64,000 nt of DNA from Peptoniphilus sp. BV3C26 (GTDB lineage Bacteria > Bacillota > Clostridia > Tissierellales > Peptoniphilaceae), in assembly GCF_000478985.1 (NCBI RefSeq), contig NZ_AWXB01000005.1, forward strand, positions 1-64,000, in the 5' to 3' direction. Positions 9,288 to 20,292 of the stretch are shown here, one piece after another. How positions within the stretch are numbered: position 1 is the stretch's first letter; each line of letters starts with the position of its first letter. The notes under the pieces are model-generated. The model ran no database searches. It was not told where the DNA came from and saw only the letters and a list, made by a program, of their open reading frames with translations. The translations under genes were made by a program, and so were the position numbers.

Positions 9288-10666
9288 TCTTTTCCTCCTA
9301 ATAAACCTTTCTTTTCAACCCAATCCTTAAAGCTCAATTGCTTTGATCTTTCAAGAGCAAGTTCTCCCTTAGAAACCTTCTTTGTAATAGTGGAGCCTGC
9401 TGCAACATAGCCATAATCTTCCACAACAAGAGGAGCCACTAAGTTTGAATTGCTGCCTATAAAAGCATTATCGCCAACAATTGTTCTGAATTTATTTTTT
9501 CCGTCATAATTGACGAAAATAGCACCACAACCTATATTTACATTTTTCCCAACATCTGCATCTCCAACATATGCCAGATGGGAAGCTTTTGTGCCCTTTC
9601 CTAGACTTGAATTTTTTATTTCAACGAAATTTCCTATTTTACAATTATCACCAATATTTGAATTTGGTCTTAAATGAGAAAATGGACCTATTTTAACTCC
9701 ATTTGAAACAATAGAACTTTCAATAAGAGATGATTCTATTTCCACATTATCACCTATAGTAGAATCTACAATTCTGGTGTTTCCTCTAATTATTACATTT
9801 TCTCCAATTACAGTATTTCCTTCTAAGTAAACTCCTGGGAATATAATTGTATCCTTAGATATTTTAACATTCTTTTCAACATAACTTGACTTAGGATCTA
9901 TAAAGGTAACACCATTATCAAGATGAAAATTAATTATTTTTTCATTAAGAATTTTTTGAAGTTCACATAATTGTCTTCTGGAATTAACTCCAAGGATCTG
10001 AATTTCATCATAAATAGTATAGGCGCCGACATTTTTATTATCTTTTTTTAAGTTTCCTAAAACATCAGTTAAATATAGCTCTCCTTGAGCATTATTTGTA
10101 TTTAATTTTCCTAAATATTCCTTTAGTAAACCACCCTTAAAAGCAAAAATGCCAGAATTAATTTCTTTTATTTGCTTTTCGGAATCATCAGCATCTTTTT
10201 CCTCAACGATTTTTAAAACTTGATCTCCATGTCTTATTATTCTTCCGTAGCCCTTGGGATTTTCCAAATGGGCGGACAAAACGCTGCAATCAAAATTATT
10301 TTTTTTATGATAAGTTAAAAAATCCTCAATGGTCTTAGCTTCAATAAGTGGAGTATCTCCATTTAAAATAAGAACCGAATCCTCAGCTTTAAACTCATCT
10401 TTTGCACAAAGAACTGCAAAACCTGTCCCATAAGGATTTTCTCCACCTATAGGTTGTTCTACAATGGTAATATTACTGTTTTTAAAATGTTCTTTTACAA
10501 TTTCTTTTTTATGACCTAAAACTAAAATAATTTTATCAACTTTATCTGAACAAGAATTGATTACATGGTCTACAAGAGAAAAACCTCCCACTTTATGCAT
10601 TACTTTTGGAAGGTTTGATTTCATCCTTGTTCCTTCGCCTGCCGCAAGGATTATAGCAATTTTCAT
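9284..10666 (-). CDS. glmU: Bifunctional UDP-GlcNAc pyrophosphorylase / GlcN-1-P acetyltransferase
   Basis: A 460-residue enzyme catalysing the last two steps to UDP-GlcNAc, the precursor of peptidoglycan. The N-terminal nucleotidyltransferase has [19 protein letters not shown] (residues 7-25) and the NGDTPLI metal site. The C-terminal half is a left-handed beta-helix of hexapeptide repeats (from about 255), with the acetyl-CoA-site segment [19 protein letters not shown] and YVGDADVG. First gene of the glmU-prs-pth operon, with a near-consensus promoter immediately upstream. Confidence 0.97.
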   Translation of the reverse strand: MKIAIILAAGEGTRMKSNLPKVMHKVGGFSLVDHVINSCSDKVDKIILVLGHKKEIVKEHFKNSNITIVEQPIGGENPYGTGFAVLCAKDEFKAEDSVLILNGDTPLIEAKTIEDFLTYHKKNNFDCSVLSAHLENPKGYGRIIRHGDQVLKIVEEKDADDSEKQIKEINSGIFAFKGGLLKEYLGKLNTNNAQGELYLTDVLGNLKKDNKNVGAYTIYDEIQILGVNSRRQLCELQKILNEKIINFHLDNGVTFIDPKSSYVEKNVKISKDTIIFPGVYLEGNTVIGENVIIRGNTRIVDSTIGDNVEIESSLIESSIVSNGVKIGPFSHLRPNSNIGDNCKIGNFVEIKNSSLGKGTKASHLAYVGDADVGKNVNIGCGAIFVNYDGKNKFRTIVGDNAFIGSNSNLVAPLVVEDYGYVAAGSTITKKVSKGELALERSKQLSFKDWVEKKGLLGGKE

Positions 10667-10689
10667 ATTTCACCTCAAATTATAAATTA

Positions 10690-10718
10690 ATTATACCTTT
10701 ACACAGGATTTATAACAA
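10690..10718 (-). promoter_or_regulatory. Promoter of glmU-prs-pth
   Basis: TTGTTA (10713-10718), a 17-base spacer and a perfect TATAAT (10690-10695) on the minus strand, about 25 bases before the glmU start. The remaining 10719-10864 is AT-rich and I see no gene in it. Confidence 0.85.
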
Positions 10719-10864
10719 GGTTTTGTAAAATATACTTATAATTTATTTTAAATTCCTTTGATTTAACAGGCCCTTTTAAAACCTTTCTCATATGAAGTTA
10801 ATTTTTAATTATTTTTTATCCAATAACAAATCAAAAGATTTTTTACCATTTTTTTTAAATATTT

Positions 10865-10893
10865 AAAAAAGACTTAAAATTTTTAAGTCTCTT
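10865..10893 (-). terminator. Terminator after the DUF47/phosphate transporter pair
   Basis: AGACTTAA and TTAAGTCT form an 8-bp stem (10870-10890) with T-tracts on both sides, so it can act in either direction. It follows the stop of the DUF47 gene. Confidence 0.8.
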
Positions 10894-10903
10894 TTTATAT
10901 TTT

Positions 10904-11524
10904 TTAAAAGTTTTTTAATATTATTGATTGCAAAAGATTTGCTGATTTTTCAATGTCGTCCAAACATCTTTCAAATTTGTCAAAGGTTCTTGTCCAAATT
11001 AAAAGTTCTTTTGCATCTTTTTCTTTAATATAAAGGTTTCTTATAGCATTTAGGTGGAGGTTATCTCCTTCTTCTTCAAGTCTGTTTACTTCTATAATTT
11101 TATCTCTAATTTCTGAGTTTTTATTGTAGTTTTGAAATTCAATTATTGCTTCATAAAGCGCGTTTGTTGCACTACAAATTAATTGGGAAAATTTTAAAGC
11201 TTCCGGTTTTATTTCATGAATGTTATACATATAAAGGGCAAACAAAACGTCTTCTATTGAGTCTGTAGGCTCGTCCAGCTCTTCAATGAGAACTTGTATG
11301 TCTTCTCTATCTATAGGAGTTAAAAATTCTTTTATTAAATGACTTTGGGTTATATGAATTAGGCCGTCGTTTGAATGTTCTATTTCGTGCATCTCGCTCA
11401 TTCTGGCTATTAATTCTGAAGGTTTATAATCATTTAGTATTTCATTTAAAAGGGTTGCCGCCGCCATGGATCCTTCTACCATTTCTCTTAGTATTTTAAA
11501 ATAATTAAATTCTATTTTTTCCAT
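10904..11524 (-). CDS. DUF47 / PhoU-like phosphate transport accessory protein
   Basis: A 206-residue, all-helical protein of the DUF47 (TIGR00153) family, distantly related to PhoU. It has the helical bundle and metal-binding-type acidic motifs such as EEGDNLHLNAI and DKFERCLDDIEKSAN near the C-terminus. DUF47 genes almost always sit beside a PiT phosphate permease and are thought to regulate it. Here the gene starts 4 bases after the pit stop and shares its transcript. No enzymatic role is implied. Confidence 0.9.
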   Translation of the reverse strand: MEKIEFNYFKILREMVEGSMAAATLLNEILNDYKPSELIARMSEMHEIEHSNDGLIHITQSHLIKEFLTPIDREDIQVLIEELDEPTDSIEDVLFALYMYNIHEIKPEALKFSQLICSATNALYEAIIEFQNYNKNSEIRDKIIEVNRLEEEGDNLHLNAIRNLYIKEKDAKELLIWTRTFDKFERCLDDIEKSANLLQSIILKNF

Positions 11525-11528
11525 ATTA

Positions 11529-12572
11529 TCACCATATTATTAAAATAAGTTTTGTAAATAAAAATCCCAAGAATATATTAACTGGAAAAGTTAAAAACCA
11601 AGTTATTATCATTTTAAAAACAAATGACCAGTTAACATTTGAAAATCTTTTTGATGCCCCCACTCCCATTAGAGCGCTTGTAGAGGCGTGAGTTGTGGAT
11701 GCTGGAAGTCCAAAAATACTTGCTCCTAAGATTGCAAGAGACCCTCCCATGTCGGAGGAAAAACCTTCAAAGTTTTCAATCCTTACAAGATTCATTCCTA
11801 TTGATTTTATAATTTTTTTGCCCCCTATTGCTGTTCCAAGTCCCATTGCAAGACCGAATATTAAAAGTAGGTATATGGGTATTTTATTTATGGTTTCTTT
11901 GTCTTTAAAGGCTGATAGAACTATGAAAAGAACTCCCAAATATTTTTGTCCATTTTGGACTCCGTTCATAAAGGCAAGAAATGCTCCTGAAAATATTTGA
12001 GCTTTTTTAAAGGGTTCCTGAAGTTTTCTTCTGTCTTTATTCTTACAAAATTTTTTTATTATATTTACTATTAAGTATCCAAATAAAAAACTCAAAATAA
12101 TTGCGAGAAAAAATCCTATAAAAACTTTTAAAAATTCTTTTATTCCTATTCCTGCAAATCCTGATACTGCAAGACTCGACCCTATAAGTCCTGATACCAG
12201 GGCGTGGGATTCGGAGCTGGGTATGTCAAAATGCCAGGCCCCTATAGACCAAATAATTACAGATACTAAGGCTGAGATTATTCCAATAAAAACAATATCA
12301 CTTTTATTCCCAAAGTTTACTAAACCGTAAATTGTTTTTGCCACTCTTGTGTTTGACATCATTATTGTGAGAACTCCTAAAAAGTTCATAAATCCTGCTA
12401 TGGCTATGGCATAGTCAACATTTATCGCTCTTGTTGAAACGCAAGTTACTATTGCGTTTGATGCGTCTGTAATTCCGTTTACTACCATCCCGCCTATTAT
12501 TAAAATGATTGTTATTAATAAAATAGGGTTTGTAAAAACTTCTCCTAAAAATTCTGAAAATCCTATAGTCAT
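11529..12572 (-). CDS. PiT-family inorganic phosphate transporter
   Basis: A 347-residue membrane protein with about ten hydrophobic segments. The two PiT signature repeats are visible: GITDASNAIVTCVSTRA in the first half, and the related MNGVQNGQK and GLPASTTHASTSALMGVGAS in the second. It moves phosphate, usually as a metal-phosphate complex, with a proton or cation. SESHALVSGLIGSSLA is the matching first-half element. Paired downstream with its DUF47 partner. An extended -10 promoter lies just upstream. Confidence 0.93.
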   Translation of the reverse strand: MTIGFSEFLGEVFTNPILLITIILIIGGMVVNGITDASNAIVTCVSTRAINVDYAIAIAGFMNFLGVLTIMMSNTRVAKTIYGLVNFGNKSDIVFIGIISALVSVIIWSIGAWHFDIPSSESHALVSGLIGSSLAVSGFAGIGIKEFLKVFIGFFLAIILSFLFGYLIVNIIKKFCKNKDRRKLQEPFKKAQIFSGAFLAFMNGVQNGQKYLGVLFIVLSAFKDKETINKIPIYLLLIFGLAMGLGTAIGGKKIIKSIGMNLVRIENFEGFSSDMGGSLAILGASIFGLPASTTHASTSALMGVGASKRFSNVNWSFVFKMIITWFLTFPVNIFLGFLFTKLILIIW

Positions 12573-12608
12573 ATTAACCTCTTTTTTCGTATTGGATTCT
12601 ATGAAATT

Positions 12609-12617
12609 ATTATATCA
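12609..12617 (-). promoter_or_regulatory. Extended -10 promoter of the phosphate transporter
   Basis: TATAAT (12609-12614) on the minus strand is preceded by TGA, giving a TGnTATAAT extended -10. The -35 region 17 bases upstream is weak (AAGCTA). Confidence 0.55.
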
Positions 12618-12642
12618 CATCATTTTTTATATAGCTTTTTTT

Positions 12643-12680
12643 GCAAAATAAAAAACTCACCTTTTTACAGATGAGTTTTT
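12643..12680 (-). terminator. Terminator after leuS
   Basis: AAAAACTCA (12651-12659) pairs with TGAGTTTTT (12672-12680). On the minus strand the stem runs into TTTTTTATTTT. It separates leuS from the phosphate transport operon. Confidence 0.85.
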
Positions 12681-12692
12681 CTTTTTTTATTT

Positions 12693-15101
12693 CTATTTAA
12701 CTACTATATTTAGTATTTTTCCCGGAACATAAATTTCTTTTACTATTTTTTTATTTTCCGTCCAGGTCTTATAGTTTTCGTTTTCTCTTGCAATTTTTAA
12801 AACTTCTTCTTTATCTGCTTGTCTATTTATTTCTATGGTGAATCTTACTTTACCATTAAATTGTACAGGCATTTCTATGATTGAAGAAATTGTTTTTTCT
12901 TCTTCGTATTCTGGCCATTTTTGTTCATGGATATATCCGCCGAATTTTCCTTCTTCCCAAAGTTCTTCTGTTATATGTGGAGCTACGGGATTTAACAAAA
13001 TTAAAAATATTTTATAATCTTCTTTTGTTATTTTTCCTGCATCATAGAATTCGTTTAAAAGTGACATAAGGGAAGCTATTGCCGTGTTGTATTTTAAATT
13101 TTCATAGTCAAAGGAAACTTTTTTTATTGTTTTGTGAATTGATTGTTCAAGTTTACTTTCTTTAAGATTTTCATCAACTAATTCAAAAGCTTTATAAACT
13201 CTTTCAAGAAATCTTCTGCATCCTTTAACACCTTCTTCACTCCAGGGTGCTGATTTTTCGAAATCTCCTATAAACATTTCATAGGTTCTTAAAGTATCTG
13301 CTCCAAATTCTTTTACAACATCATCAGGATTTACTACATTACCTCTTGATTTGGACATCTTTTCTCCGTTTTTACCAAGAATCATTCCGTGAGAAGTTCT
13401 CTTTTGATAGGGTTCTTTTGTTGGGACAAGTCCTAAGTCGTATAAAAATCTGTGCCAAAATCTGGAGTACAATAAGTGAAGAGTTGTGTGTTCCATTCCT
13501 CCGTTATACCAATCAACATTTAACCAATATTTTAATTTGTTTTGATCTGCAAATTCTTTTTTATTGTGAGGATCTATATAACGAAGATAATACCATGAGC
13601 TTCCTGCCCAGTTAGGCATTGTATCTGTTTCTCTTTTTGCTGGTCCGCCACAAATTGGACAAGTTGTATTTACCCAATCAGTCATTTTTGATAAGGGTGA
13701 TTCTCCATCGTGAGATGGCTCATAATCTTCAACTTTAGGTAATTTTAAAGGAAGTTCATTTTCATCAATTCCTACCCAGCCGTGTTTTTCACAGTAAACT
13801 ACAGGAATTGGTTCTCCCCAATACCTTTGTCTTGAAAATACCCAATCTCTTAATTTATAATTAGTCTTTTTTGCTCCAATATTATTTTCTTCAAGCCAAG
13901 CAATTATTTTTTCCATTGCTTCTTTTACACTTAAACCATTTAAAAATCCTGAATTTACAAGTTTTCCTTCAGATGTTTCAATGTTTGGCTTTTCATCAAC
14001 ATCAGGACCATCTATTACTTTAACTATTTTTAAACCAAATTTTTTTGCAAACTCATGATCTCTTGTGTCATGACCAGGAACTGCCATAATTGCTCCTGTT
14101 CCGTAGGACATAAGGACATAATCTGAAATCCATATAGGTATTTCTTCATTGGTTAAAGGATTAATAGCTTTTAGTCCTTTTAGTTCCACTCCCGTTTTAT
14201 TAGTATTTAACTCGCTTCTTTCAAAGTCGCTTTTTTTGGATACTTCATTTACATATTTTTCTACTTCTTCATAATTTTCGATCTGCTCTTTATGATTTTT
14301 TACAATTGGATGTTCCGGTGAAAGAACCATGTAAGTTGCACCGAAAATTGTGTCTGGTCTTGTTGTAAATATTTCTATTTTTTCATCCGAATTTTTTAAA
14401 TTGAAAAATACTTGTGCTCCTATACTTTTCCCAATCCAATTTTTTTGTTGTAATTTTACTCTATCTATAAAATCAACTTCATCTAATCCTTGAATTAGTT
14501 TTTCAGCATAGTCTGTGATTTTAAGCATCCATTGGCTTTTTACCTTTTGAACAACTTCTGTTCCACATCTTTCGCATTTGCCCCCTACAACTTCTTCATT
14601 TGCAAGACCGACCTTACATGAAGGGCACCAATTAATAGGCATTTCAGATTTATAAGCAAGACCATTTTCCAATAATTTTAAAAATATCCACTGAGTCCAT
14701 TTATAGTATTCAGGATCCGTTGTGTTTATCTCTCTATCCCAATCAAAGGAAAATCCTATTGATTGTAATTGCTCTTTAAACCTTTTTACATTTTCTTTTG
14801 TTACAATTTCAGGATGAATTTTATGCTTTATTGCATAGTTTTCCGTTGGCAGACCGAAGGCATCCCAGCCCATTGGAAAAAGAACATTTTGACCTTCAAG
14901 TCTTCTTTTTCTTGCAACTATATCAAGAGCTGTATAAGGTCTTGGGTGTCCAACGTGAAGTCCTTGTCCTGATGGATAAGGAAATTCTACTAAAGCATAA
15001 AATTTTTTCTTTGAACTATCATCTTGGGCTTTAAAAGTTTTATTTTCTTCCCAAAATTTTTGCCATTTTTTTTCTATTTTTGAAGGATTATATTCTCTCA
15101 T
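12693..15101 (-). CDS. leuS: Leucyl-tRNA synthetase
   Basis: An 802-residue class I synthetase that charges tRNA-Leu. The HIGH-like motif is HVGH in [17 protein letters not shown] (about residues 46-62). A zinc-type CPSC...CERC insertion precedes the editing (CP1) domain, which has the [12 protein letters not shown] segment. KMSKSRGN, the activation loop, lies near residue 583. A C-terminal anticodon-binding domain follows. Normal bacterial length. It begins 9 bases after asnS and appears to be co-transcribed with it; no T-box leader precedes either gene. Confidence 0.98.
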   Translation of the reverse strand: MREYNPSKIEKKWQKFWEENKTFKAQDDSSKKKFYALVEFPYPSGQGLHVGHPRPYTALDIVARKRRLEGQNVLFPMGWDAFGLPTENYAIKHKIHPEIVTKENVKRFKEQLQSIGFSFDWDREINTTDPEYYKWTQWIFLKLLENGLAYKSEMPINWCPSCKVGLANEEVVGGKCERCGTEVVQKVKSQWMLKITDYAEKLIQGLDEVDFIDRVKLQQKNWIGKSIGAQVFFNLKNSDEKIEIFTTRPDTIFGATYMVLSPEHPIVKNHKEQIENYEEVEKYVNEVSKKSDFERSELNTNKTGVELKGLKAINPLTNEEIPIWISDYVLMSYGTGAIMAVPGHDTRDHEFAKKFGLKIVKVIDGPDVDEKPNIETSEGKLVNSGFLNGLSVKEAMEKIIAWLEENNIGAKKTNYKLRDWVFSRQRYWGEPIPVVYCEKHGWVGIDENELPLKLPKVEDYEPSHDGESPLSKMTDWVNTTCPICGGPAKRETDTMPNWAGSSWYYLRYIDPHNKKEFADQNKLKYWLNVDWYNGGMEHTTLHLLYSRFWHRFLYDLGLVPTKEPYQKRTSHGMILGKNGEKMSKSRGNVVNPDDVVKEFGADTLRTYEMFIGDFEKSAPWSEEGVKGCRRFLERVYKAFELVDENLKESKLEQSIHKTIKKVSFDYENLKYNTAIASLMSLLNEFYDAGKITKEDYKIFLILLNPVAPHITEELWEEGKFGGYIHEQKWPEYEEEKTISSIIEMPVQFNGKVRFTIEINRQADKEEVLKIARENENYKTWTENKKIVKEIYVPGKILNIVVK

Positions 15102-15110
15102 TTTTTCTCC

Positions 15111-16493
15111 TTAAAATTCTGCAGATCCTACTGTTCTTGGAAATGGAATGACATCTCTTATATTTCCCATTCCTGTTATATACATAACTGCTCTTTCAAA
15201 TCCAAGACCGTAACCTGAAGTTATTACTGAACCGTATCTTCTTAAATCCAAATACCATTCATAAGTTTCCAAATCCATACCGTTATCAAGAATTCTTTGT
15301 TTTAAAACATCAAGTCTGTGCTCTCTTTGAGAACCACCTATTATTTCTCCAATTCCAGGAACTAAAAGGTCGCAAGCTGCAACAGTTTTGCCGTCTTCAT
15401 TTAAAGTCATATAAAAGGCTTTAATTTCCTTTGGATAGTTTGTTACAAATATAGGCTTTTTAAAAATCTTTTCAGTTAAATATCTTTCATGTTCCGTTTG
15501 AAGGTCTATTCCCCATTTTACAGGATATTTAAATTCTTCTTTTGATTTTTCAAGTAGTTCAATTGCTTCAGTATAAGTTACTCTTCCAAAGTCGTTTGAA
15601 ACAATATTTTGAAGTCTTTCTAAAAGATTTTTGTCTACAAAACTGTTAAAGAAATTCATTTCATCTGGTGCATTCTCAAGAACATAATTTATAACATATT
15701 TAAGCATAGATTCAGCGTTTTCCATATTGTCATTTAAATCTGCAAAAGCCATTTCCGGTTCTATCATCCAAAATTCTGCAGCATGTCTTGTAGTGTTTGA
15801 ATTTTCTGCTCTAAATGTAGGTCCGAATGTATATACATTTTTAAAAGCATGGGCAAAGGCTTCTGCTTCAAGTTGACCAGAAACTGTAAGATTTGTTTCT
15901 TTGCCGAAAAAGTCTTTGGAATAATCTATTTTTCCATTTTCTTTTGGAACTTCATTTAAATCTAAAGTTGTAACCTGAAACATTTCTCCTGCTCCTTCAG
16001 CATCAGAGCCTGTAATAACTGGAGTGTGAACGTATATAAAACCATTTTCTTGGAAAAATTTATGAATTGCAAAAGCTATTAAACTTCTGACTCTAAAAAC
16101 TGCATTAAAGGTGTTTGTCCTTGGTCTTAAATGAGCTTTTGTCCTTAAATATTCCATTGTGTGTCTTTTCTTTTGAAGGGGATAATCATTATTTGAAACT
16201 CCCATAAGTTCAATGCTTTTTCCGTGAATTTCAATATTTTGTTTTGCTCCCGGACTTTCTACAACTATTCCCTTTACCTTTAAAGAACTTGGTAATTGAA
16301 ATTTTTGAACTTGTTCAAAATTTTCAAGTTCATTGTCATAAACAACTTGAATTGATTTAAAACATGAGCCATCATTTAATTCAATGAATCCAAAGTTTTT
16401 TGATGCTCTTGATGTTTTTATCCAACCTTCAATTTCCACTTCTTTATCAATTAATTCCTTGTTTGTAAGAACTTCTTTAATATCTAAAACCAT
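15111..16493 (-). CDS. asnS: Asparaginyl-tRNA synthetase
   Basis: About 460 residues, class IIb. The N-terminal OB-fold binds the anticodon ([22 protein letters not shown]). The catalytic domain carries motif 2 ([19 protein letters not shown]) and motif 3 ([13 protein letters not shown]). I start at the ATG at 16493 because AAGGAGG lies between it and the more distal in-frame ATG at 16511, which itself sits about where transcription should begin. The enzyme charges tRNA-Asn directly. It heads an asnS-leuS unit downstream of rarA. Confidence 0.97.
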   Translation of the reverse strand: MVLDIKEVLTNKELIDKEVEIEGWIKTSRASKNFGFIELNDGSCFKSIQVVYDNELENFEQVQKFQLPSSLKVKGIVVESPGAKQNIEIHGKSIELMGVSNNDYPLQKKRHTMEYLRTKAHLRPRTNTFNAVFRVRSLIAFAIHKFFQENGFIYVHTPVITGSDAEGAGEMFQVTTLDLNEVPKENGKIDYSKDFFGKETNLTVSGQLEAEAFAHAFKNVYTFGPTFRAENSNTTRHAAEFWMIEPEMAFADLNDNMENAESMLKYVINYVLENAPDEMNFFNSFVDKNLLERLQNIVSNDFGRVTYTEAIELLEKSKEEFKYPVKWGIDLQTEHERYLTEKIFKKPIFVTNYPKEIKAFYMTLNEDGKTVAACDLLVPGIGEIIGGSQREHRLDVLKQRILDNGMDLETYEWYLDLRRYGSVITSGYGLGFERAVMYITGMGNIRDVIPFPRTVGSAEF

Positions 16494-16517
16494 AATTTCC
16501 TCCTTAATCATTATTTT

Positions 16518-16526
16518 ATTATAGCA
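16518..16526 (-). promoter_or_regulatory. Extended -10 promoter upstream of asnS
   Basis: TGCTATAAT on the minus strand (TATAAT at 16518-16523) lies between the rarA stop and asnS. It would give a short leader and supports the downstream ATG at 16493 as the real start of asnS. Confidence 0.6.
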
Positions 16527-16534
16527 TAAAAGGT

Positions 16535-17825
16535 CTATTTATCTATATTTTTGAGGTTTTCTTTTATAATTTTTTCATAACCCGAATCTTTAGGTTGATA
16601 ATATTTTTTCTCTTTAAATTCATCGGGCAAATATTGTTGCTTTACATATGAATTTGGATAGTCGTGAGGATATAAATACTTTGAATTTTTATTAAATGAG
16701 GGATTGTGAGGATCTCTTAAATACATGGGTATTTCAAAGTTTTTTCCTCTTTTTATATCTTCTAATGCCATGCCTATGCCCATATATGATGCATTGCTTT
16801 TTTTTTGCACTTGATAGATATGTTACGCACTGAGCAAGTATTATTCTTCCTTCAGGCATTCCTACAATATTTAGACCTTCAAAGGCACTTACTGCTACTT
16901 TTAATGCATTAGGGTCGGCATTTCCTATATCTTCCGATGCGGAAATAATTAATCTTCTTGCAATAAATTTAGGATCTTCTCCAGAATCAAGCATTTTTGC
17001 AAGGTAAAATAGCCCTGCATCAGGATCACTTCCTCTTATGGATTTTATAAATGCAGAGATTGTATCGTAATGGTTATTTCCATTTTTATCATATTTTACG
17101 TTTTTCTTTAAAATGGAATTTTCCACATCTTCCGTATCTATTTTTATAAGTCCTTTTTCATCTGAATCTGTAGAGAGAACAACTATTTCCAGGGCATTTA
17201 AAAGAGCTCTTCCATCTCCATTTGCATTATTAATTAAAAAGCTTTTTGCCCCTTCACTTATTTCTATTTTTAAATTTTTAAATCCATCTTCGCTTTCAAG
17301 GGCCCTGCTTAATAATATGAGCAAATCTTTTTCTTTTAAAGGCTTTAAATTTATAACCTGCATTCTTGATAAGAGGGCTCCATTTACTTCAAAATATGGA
17401 TTTTCCGTTGTGGCCCCTATTAAGGTAACTATTCCTTTTTCTACAAAAGGTAAAAGTCCATCTTGTTGGGTTTTATTAAATCTATGAATTTCATCTATGA
17501 AGAGTATTGTTTTTTTTGAGTTAAATTTTAAATTATCTTCAGCTTCTTTCAGAGCTTCTCTTAATTCTTTTAAATTTGAGGTGACTGCTGAAAGTCTTAT
17601 AAAATTTATATTAAGTGTATTTGCTATTATCTCCGCAAGAGTTGTTTTTCCAACTCCTGGTGGACCATAAAAAATAATGGAAAAAATTTTATTTGCTTTT
17701 AAAAGTCTGTTTATATATTTTCCTGGACCTATTATTTCATCTTGACCCACAAATTCTTCAATTGTTTTTGGTCTTAATCTATCTGCAAGAGGGGCGCTTT
17801 TATTAACTTGTTTTTCAAGATTCAT
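16535..17825 (-). pseudogene. rarA: Replication-associated recombination ATPase RarA, frameshifted at an A9 run
   Basis: The first frame (17825 to 16734) encodes a clamp-loader-like AAA+ ATPase: NKSAPLADRLRPKTIEEFVG, Walker [26 protein letters not shown], and the tetramerisation region ending VTYLSSAKKK. It then goes out of frame. A second frame (16810 to 16535) continues the family's C-terminus with KSNASYMGIGMALEDIKRG, YLYPHDYPNSYVKQQYLPDE and the end. The switch falls on nine A (plus-strand T9 at 16798-16806); eight A would restore one protein of about 430 residues. RarA/MgsA acts at stalled replication forks. Either a sequencing error or a real lesion. It follows nrdR. Confidence 0.9.
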
Positions 17826-17837
17826 TTCAAAAAAAAT

Positions 17838-18299
17838 TCATTCTTTTTTCTTCTCCAAAATTTTTACAAGTTCATTTAAAAAACTTTCCGTATCTTTAAA
17901 TTGTCTATAGACCGAAGCAAATCTCACATAACTTACTTCATCAAGATCTTTTAATTCATCCATTACAAGCTCTCCTATTTCATGGGAGCTAATTTCTCTT
18001 TTCATGGAGTTTCTAATTCTCTTTTCTATATTGTCTACTGCCCTATCTATTTCATCAATTTGAACAGGTCTTTTTTCACAAGATTTAATAATTCCCTTTT
18101 CAATTTTACTTCTGTCGAAACTTTGTCTATTTCCGTCTTTTTTTATTACTATAATGGGAGTTTCTTCCATTCTTTCATAGGTTGTCCATCTTGATTTACA
18201 TTTTGGGCACTCTCTTCTTCTTCTAATAATAGCTCCCTCATCTGTGGGCCTTGTGTCAGTTACCTTTGAATCTTCATATCCACAATATGGACATTTCAT
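17838..18299 (-). CDS. nrdR: Transcriptional repressor NrdR
   Basis: A 153-residue, complete NrdR, which represses ribonucleotide reductase genes when dATP is bound. The N-terminal zinc ribbon uses C3, C6, C31 and C34 (MKCPYCGYED and ECPKCKSRW). The ATP-cone follows, with VIKKDGNRQSFDRSKIEKG. The gene lies between ftsZ and rarA, separated from ftsZ by a terminator. No NrdR box pair is evident nearby and no nrd gene is in the window, so its targets are elsewhere. Confidence 0.96.
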   Translation of the reverse strand: MKCPYCGYEDSKVTDTRPTDEGAIIRRRRECPKCKSRWTTYERMEETPIIVIKKDGNRQSFDRSKIEKGIIKSCEKRPVQIDEIDRAVDNIEKRIRNSMKREISSHEIGELVMDELKDLDEVSYVRFASVYRQFKDTESFLNELVKILEKKKE

Positions 18300-18318
18300 T
18301 TTTTAATCTCCTTTATAT

Positions 18319-18346
18319 AAAAAAAAGGGTATCATATGACACCCTT
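18319..18346 (-). terminator. Terminator after ftsZ
   Basis: AAGGGTGTCAT and ATGATACCCTT form a nearly uninterrupted palindromic stem (18325-18346). The minus strand then runs into T8. Confidence 0.88.
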
Positions 18347-18360
18347 AAAAAAATCAACAA

Positions 18361-19422
18361 TCATTTTCTTTTTCTCAAAAAATCAGGAATATTCAGTTCT
18401 CCATTGTCCCTATTAATTTCAGTATTTCCTATTTTATCAATTGTCGGTCTTGCTTTACCTTCATTTTCTTCTTCATCAAATTCTGTTGCTATAACTGTAA
18501 TTTTTACACTATCTTTTAATGTATCATCTATTCCTGCGCCAAATATAATATTTGCATCATCGGAAACGTAATTTCTAATTAAATCTGCAGCTTCATTAAC
18601 TTCAAAAATACCAAGATCATTTCCTGCTGTTATATTAATTAAAACTGATTTTGCTCCTTCAATTGATGTTTCAAGAAGAGGTGAATTAATTGCAAGTTTT
18701 GCTGCTTCTGTAGCTCTATCATCTCCATTTGCAATACCTATACCCATATGAGCTATGCCTTTTTTCTCCATAATTGTCTTAACATCGGCAAAGTCAAGAT
18801 TAATTAGATTTGGTATAGAAATTAAATCGGATATTCCTTGTATACCTTGTTTTAATATTTCATCAGCCATTTCAAAAGCTTTAGAAAAACTTGTCTTTTT
18901 ATCAGAAATAGAAAGAAGTCTGTCGTTAGGAATTATAACAAGAGTATCAACTTTATCCTTTAATGCATTTATTCCACGTTCTGCTGATTTAGATCTCTTC
19001 AATCCTTCAAAAGTAAATGGTTTTGTAACAACACCTACAGTTAATAGTCCAAGTTCTTGGGCAACTTCAGCAACAATCGGTGCAGCACCCGTTCCGGTTC
19101 CGCCTCCCATTCCTGCAGTAATAAACACCATATCTGCTCCTTCAAGAGCGTCTCTGATTTCGTCTTTAGATTCTTCCGCTGCTTGTTCGCCAACGTCAGG
19201 ATTAGCTCCTGCTCCAAGACCCTTTGTAACTTTTTCGCCTATTTGGATTTTATTTTCAGCTAATGTATTTTTAAGAGCTTGCCTATCTGTATTTAATGCA
19301 AAATATTCAACTCCCTTAACGCCGGCATTTATCATTCTGTTAACTGCATTATTTCCACCGCCGCCTACGCCCACAATTTTAATTTTGGCGAAATCATCAT
19401 GATCCATATCAAAATCTAACAT
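18361..19422 (-). CDS. ftsZ: Cell division protein FtsZ
   Basis: A 353-residue tubulin-like GTPase that forms the division ring. [13 protein letters not shown] (about 18-30) starts the GTP site. The tubulin signature [10 protein letters not shown] is near residue 107, and the T7-loop region follows. A linker rich in charged residues leads to the conserved C-terminal peptide IPDFLRKRK, which binds FtsA, SepF and other tethers. An AGGAGGAA site precedes the ATG. It has its own near-consensus promoter and is followed by a terminator. No ftsA lies next to it. Confidence 0.98.
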   Translation of the reverse strand: MLDFDMDHDDFAKIKIVGVGGGGNNAVNRMINAGVKGVEYFALNTDRQALKNTLAENKIQIGEKVTKGLGAGANPDVGEQAAEESKDEIRDALEGADMVFITAGMGGGTGTGAAPIVAEVAQELGLLTVGVVTKPFTFEGLKRSKSAERGINALKDKVDTLVIIPNDRLLSISDKKTSFSKAFEMADEILKQGIQGISDLISIPNLINLDFADVKTIMEKKGIAHMGIGIANGDDRATEAAKLAINSPLLETSIEGAKSVLINITAGNDLGIFEVNEAADLIRNYVSDDANIIFGAGIDDTLKDSVKITVIATEFDEEENEGKARPTIDKIGNTEINRDNGELNIPDFLRKRK

Positions 19423-19463
19423 AAACTTCCTCCTCTTTATTTTAAGTATAATAATCTATCTTT

Positions 19464-19492
19464 ATTTTATTAGTAAATTTCTAATTAGTCAA
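19464..19492 (-). promoter_or_regulatory. Promoter of ftsZ
   Basis: TTGACT (19487-19492), a 17-base spacer and TAAAAT (19464-19469) on the minus strand, about 40 bases before ftsZ. This lets ftsZ be expressed more strongly than the upstream cell-wall genes. Confidence 0.82.
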
Positions 19493-19530
19493 TAAAAATG
19501 CTATATTTAGTCATTTTCTATATAATTATC

Positions 19531-20292
19531 TCAATTATTTTCATAATTTGTGTCATCTTGTAAAACAACTATTACGTCGTCTCCTGAAACAAGGTCAATA
19601 GAAACAATATTTTTGCCAGTTTCTTCTACATCTTTAAAAACTTTGTCAAGAAGTTTCATCTTATAATCATATTTTTTATCTCCACCAAATATGATTTCAA
19701 TATCATTTTTTAAAGTAAAACTTAAATTTTCTTTATCATAGCTTATTTTCTTGATTTCATCTTTATATTTACTATTTAAAAGTTTTAAAGAAACACTTCT
19801 TAAATTTTTGTCATTTCTAAATATGAAGGCACCTATTTCATACTTGTTTGTATCTATACCTTCTATATCAATTAGTTTGTCATTAAAATTATCTGAAGTT
19901 TTTAAAATTCTAAATTCATCGTCAATAATATAGCTGGTTAAACCCTTTACTTCTCCTATAGGGTGCCTTTCTGTAATGAAAATTTTAAGATTTCCCCTTA
20001 AAGAAAATTTAATATTTGCATCTTTTACAAAGGAAAGTTTTTTTAAGTTTAAAATAATTTTATTTTTTTCAGTAAAATTATAATTTTGACCTTGACTAAG
20101 CCCAGCAGCTTTAAGTATCTCTTCAGATTTAACTTGGCTGTTTCCTCTTATATCTATGGATTTTATTCTAAAAAGACCAGCTTTCAAAACAAGAAAAATA
20201 CCCAGTATTATAAATACTAATAAAAACATTATTTTTTTTAATTTTCTCTTAGCTTTTCGTCTTTTTATTTTTTTATTCGTTCTTTGTTGCAT
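19531..20292 (-). CDS. ftsQ: Cell division protein FtsQ/DivIB
   Basis: A 253-residue bitopic membrane protein. A very basic cytoplasmic start (about 22 residues) is followed by one membrane helix (about 23-42). The POTRA domain (FRIKSIDIRGNSQVKSEEILKAAGL) and the FtsQ beta domain (ITERHPIGEVKG...) follow. FtsQ/DivIB joins FtsL and a DivIC-type protein to activate septal peptidoglycan synthesis. It directly follows murG, with no spacer, in the division/cell-wall cluster. Confidence 0.92.
   Translation of the reverse strand: MQQRTNKKIKRRKAKRKLKKIMFLLVFIILGIFLVLKAGLFRIKSIDIRGNSQVKSEEILKAAGLSQGQNYNFTEKNKIILNLKKLSFVKDANIKFSLRGNLKIFITERHPIGEVKGLTSYIIDDEFRILKTSDNFNDKLIDIEGIDTNKYEIGAFIFRNDKNLRSVSLKLLNSKYKDEIKKISYDKENLSFTLKNDIEIIFGGDKKYDYKMKLLDKVFKDVEETGKNIVSIDLVSGDDVIVVLQDDTNYENN

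Noticed and set aside
17113..17487. 124-codon plus-strand frame opposite rarA
   Set aside because: No conserved motif, no initiation signal, and it lies fully within the conserved AAA+ region.
18755..19402. 215-codon open frame opposite ftsZ
   Set aside because: It mirrors a strongly conserved gene, has a Ser/Pro/Ile-rich low-quality sequence and no ribosome binding site of its own.
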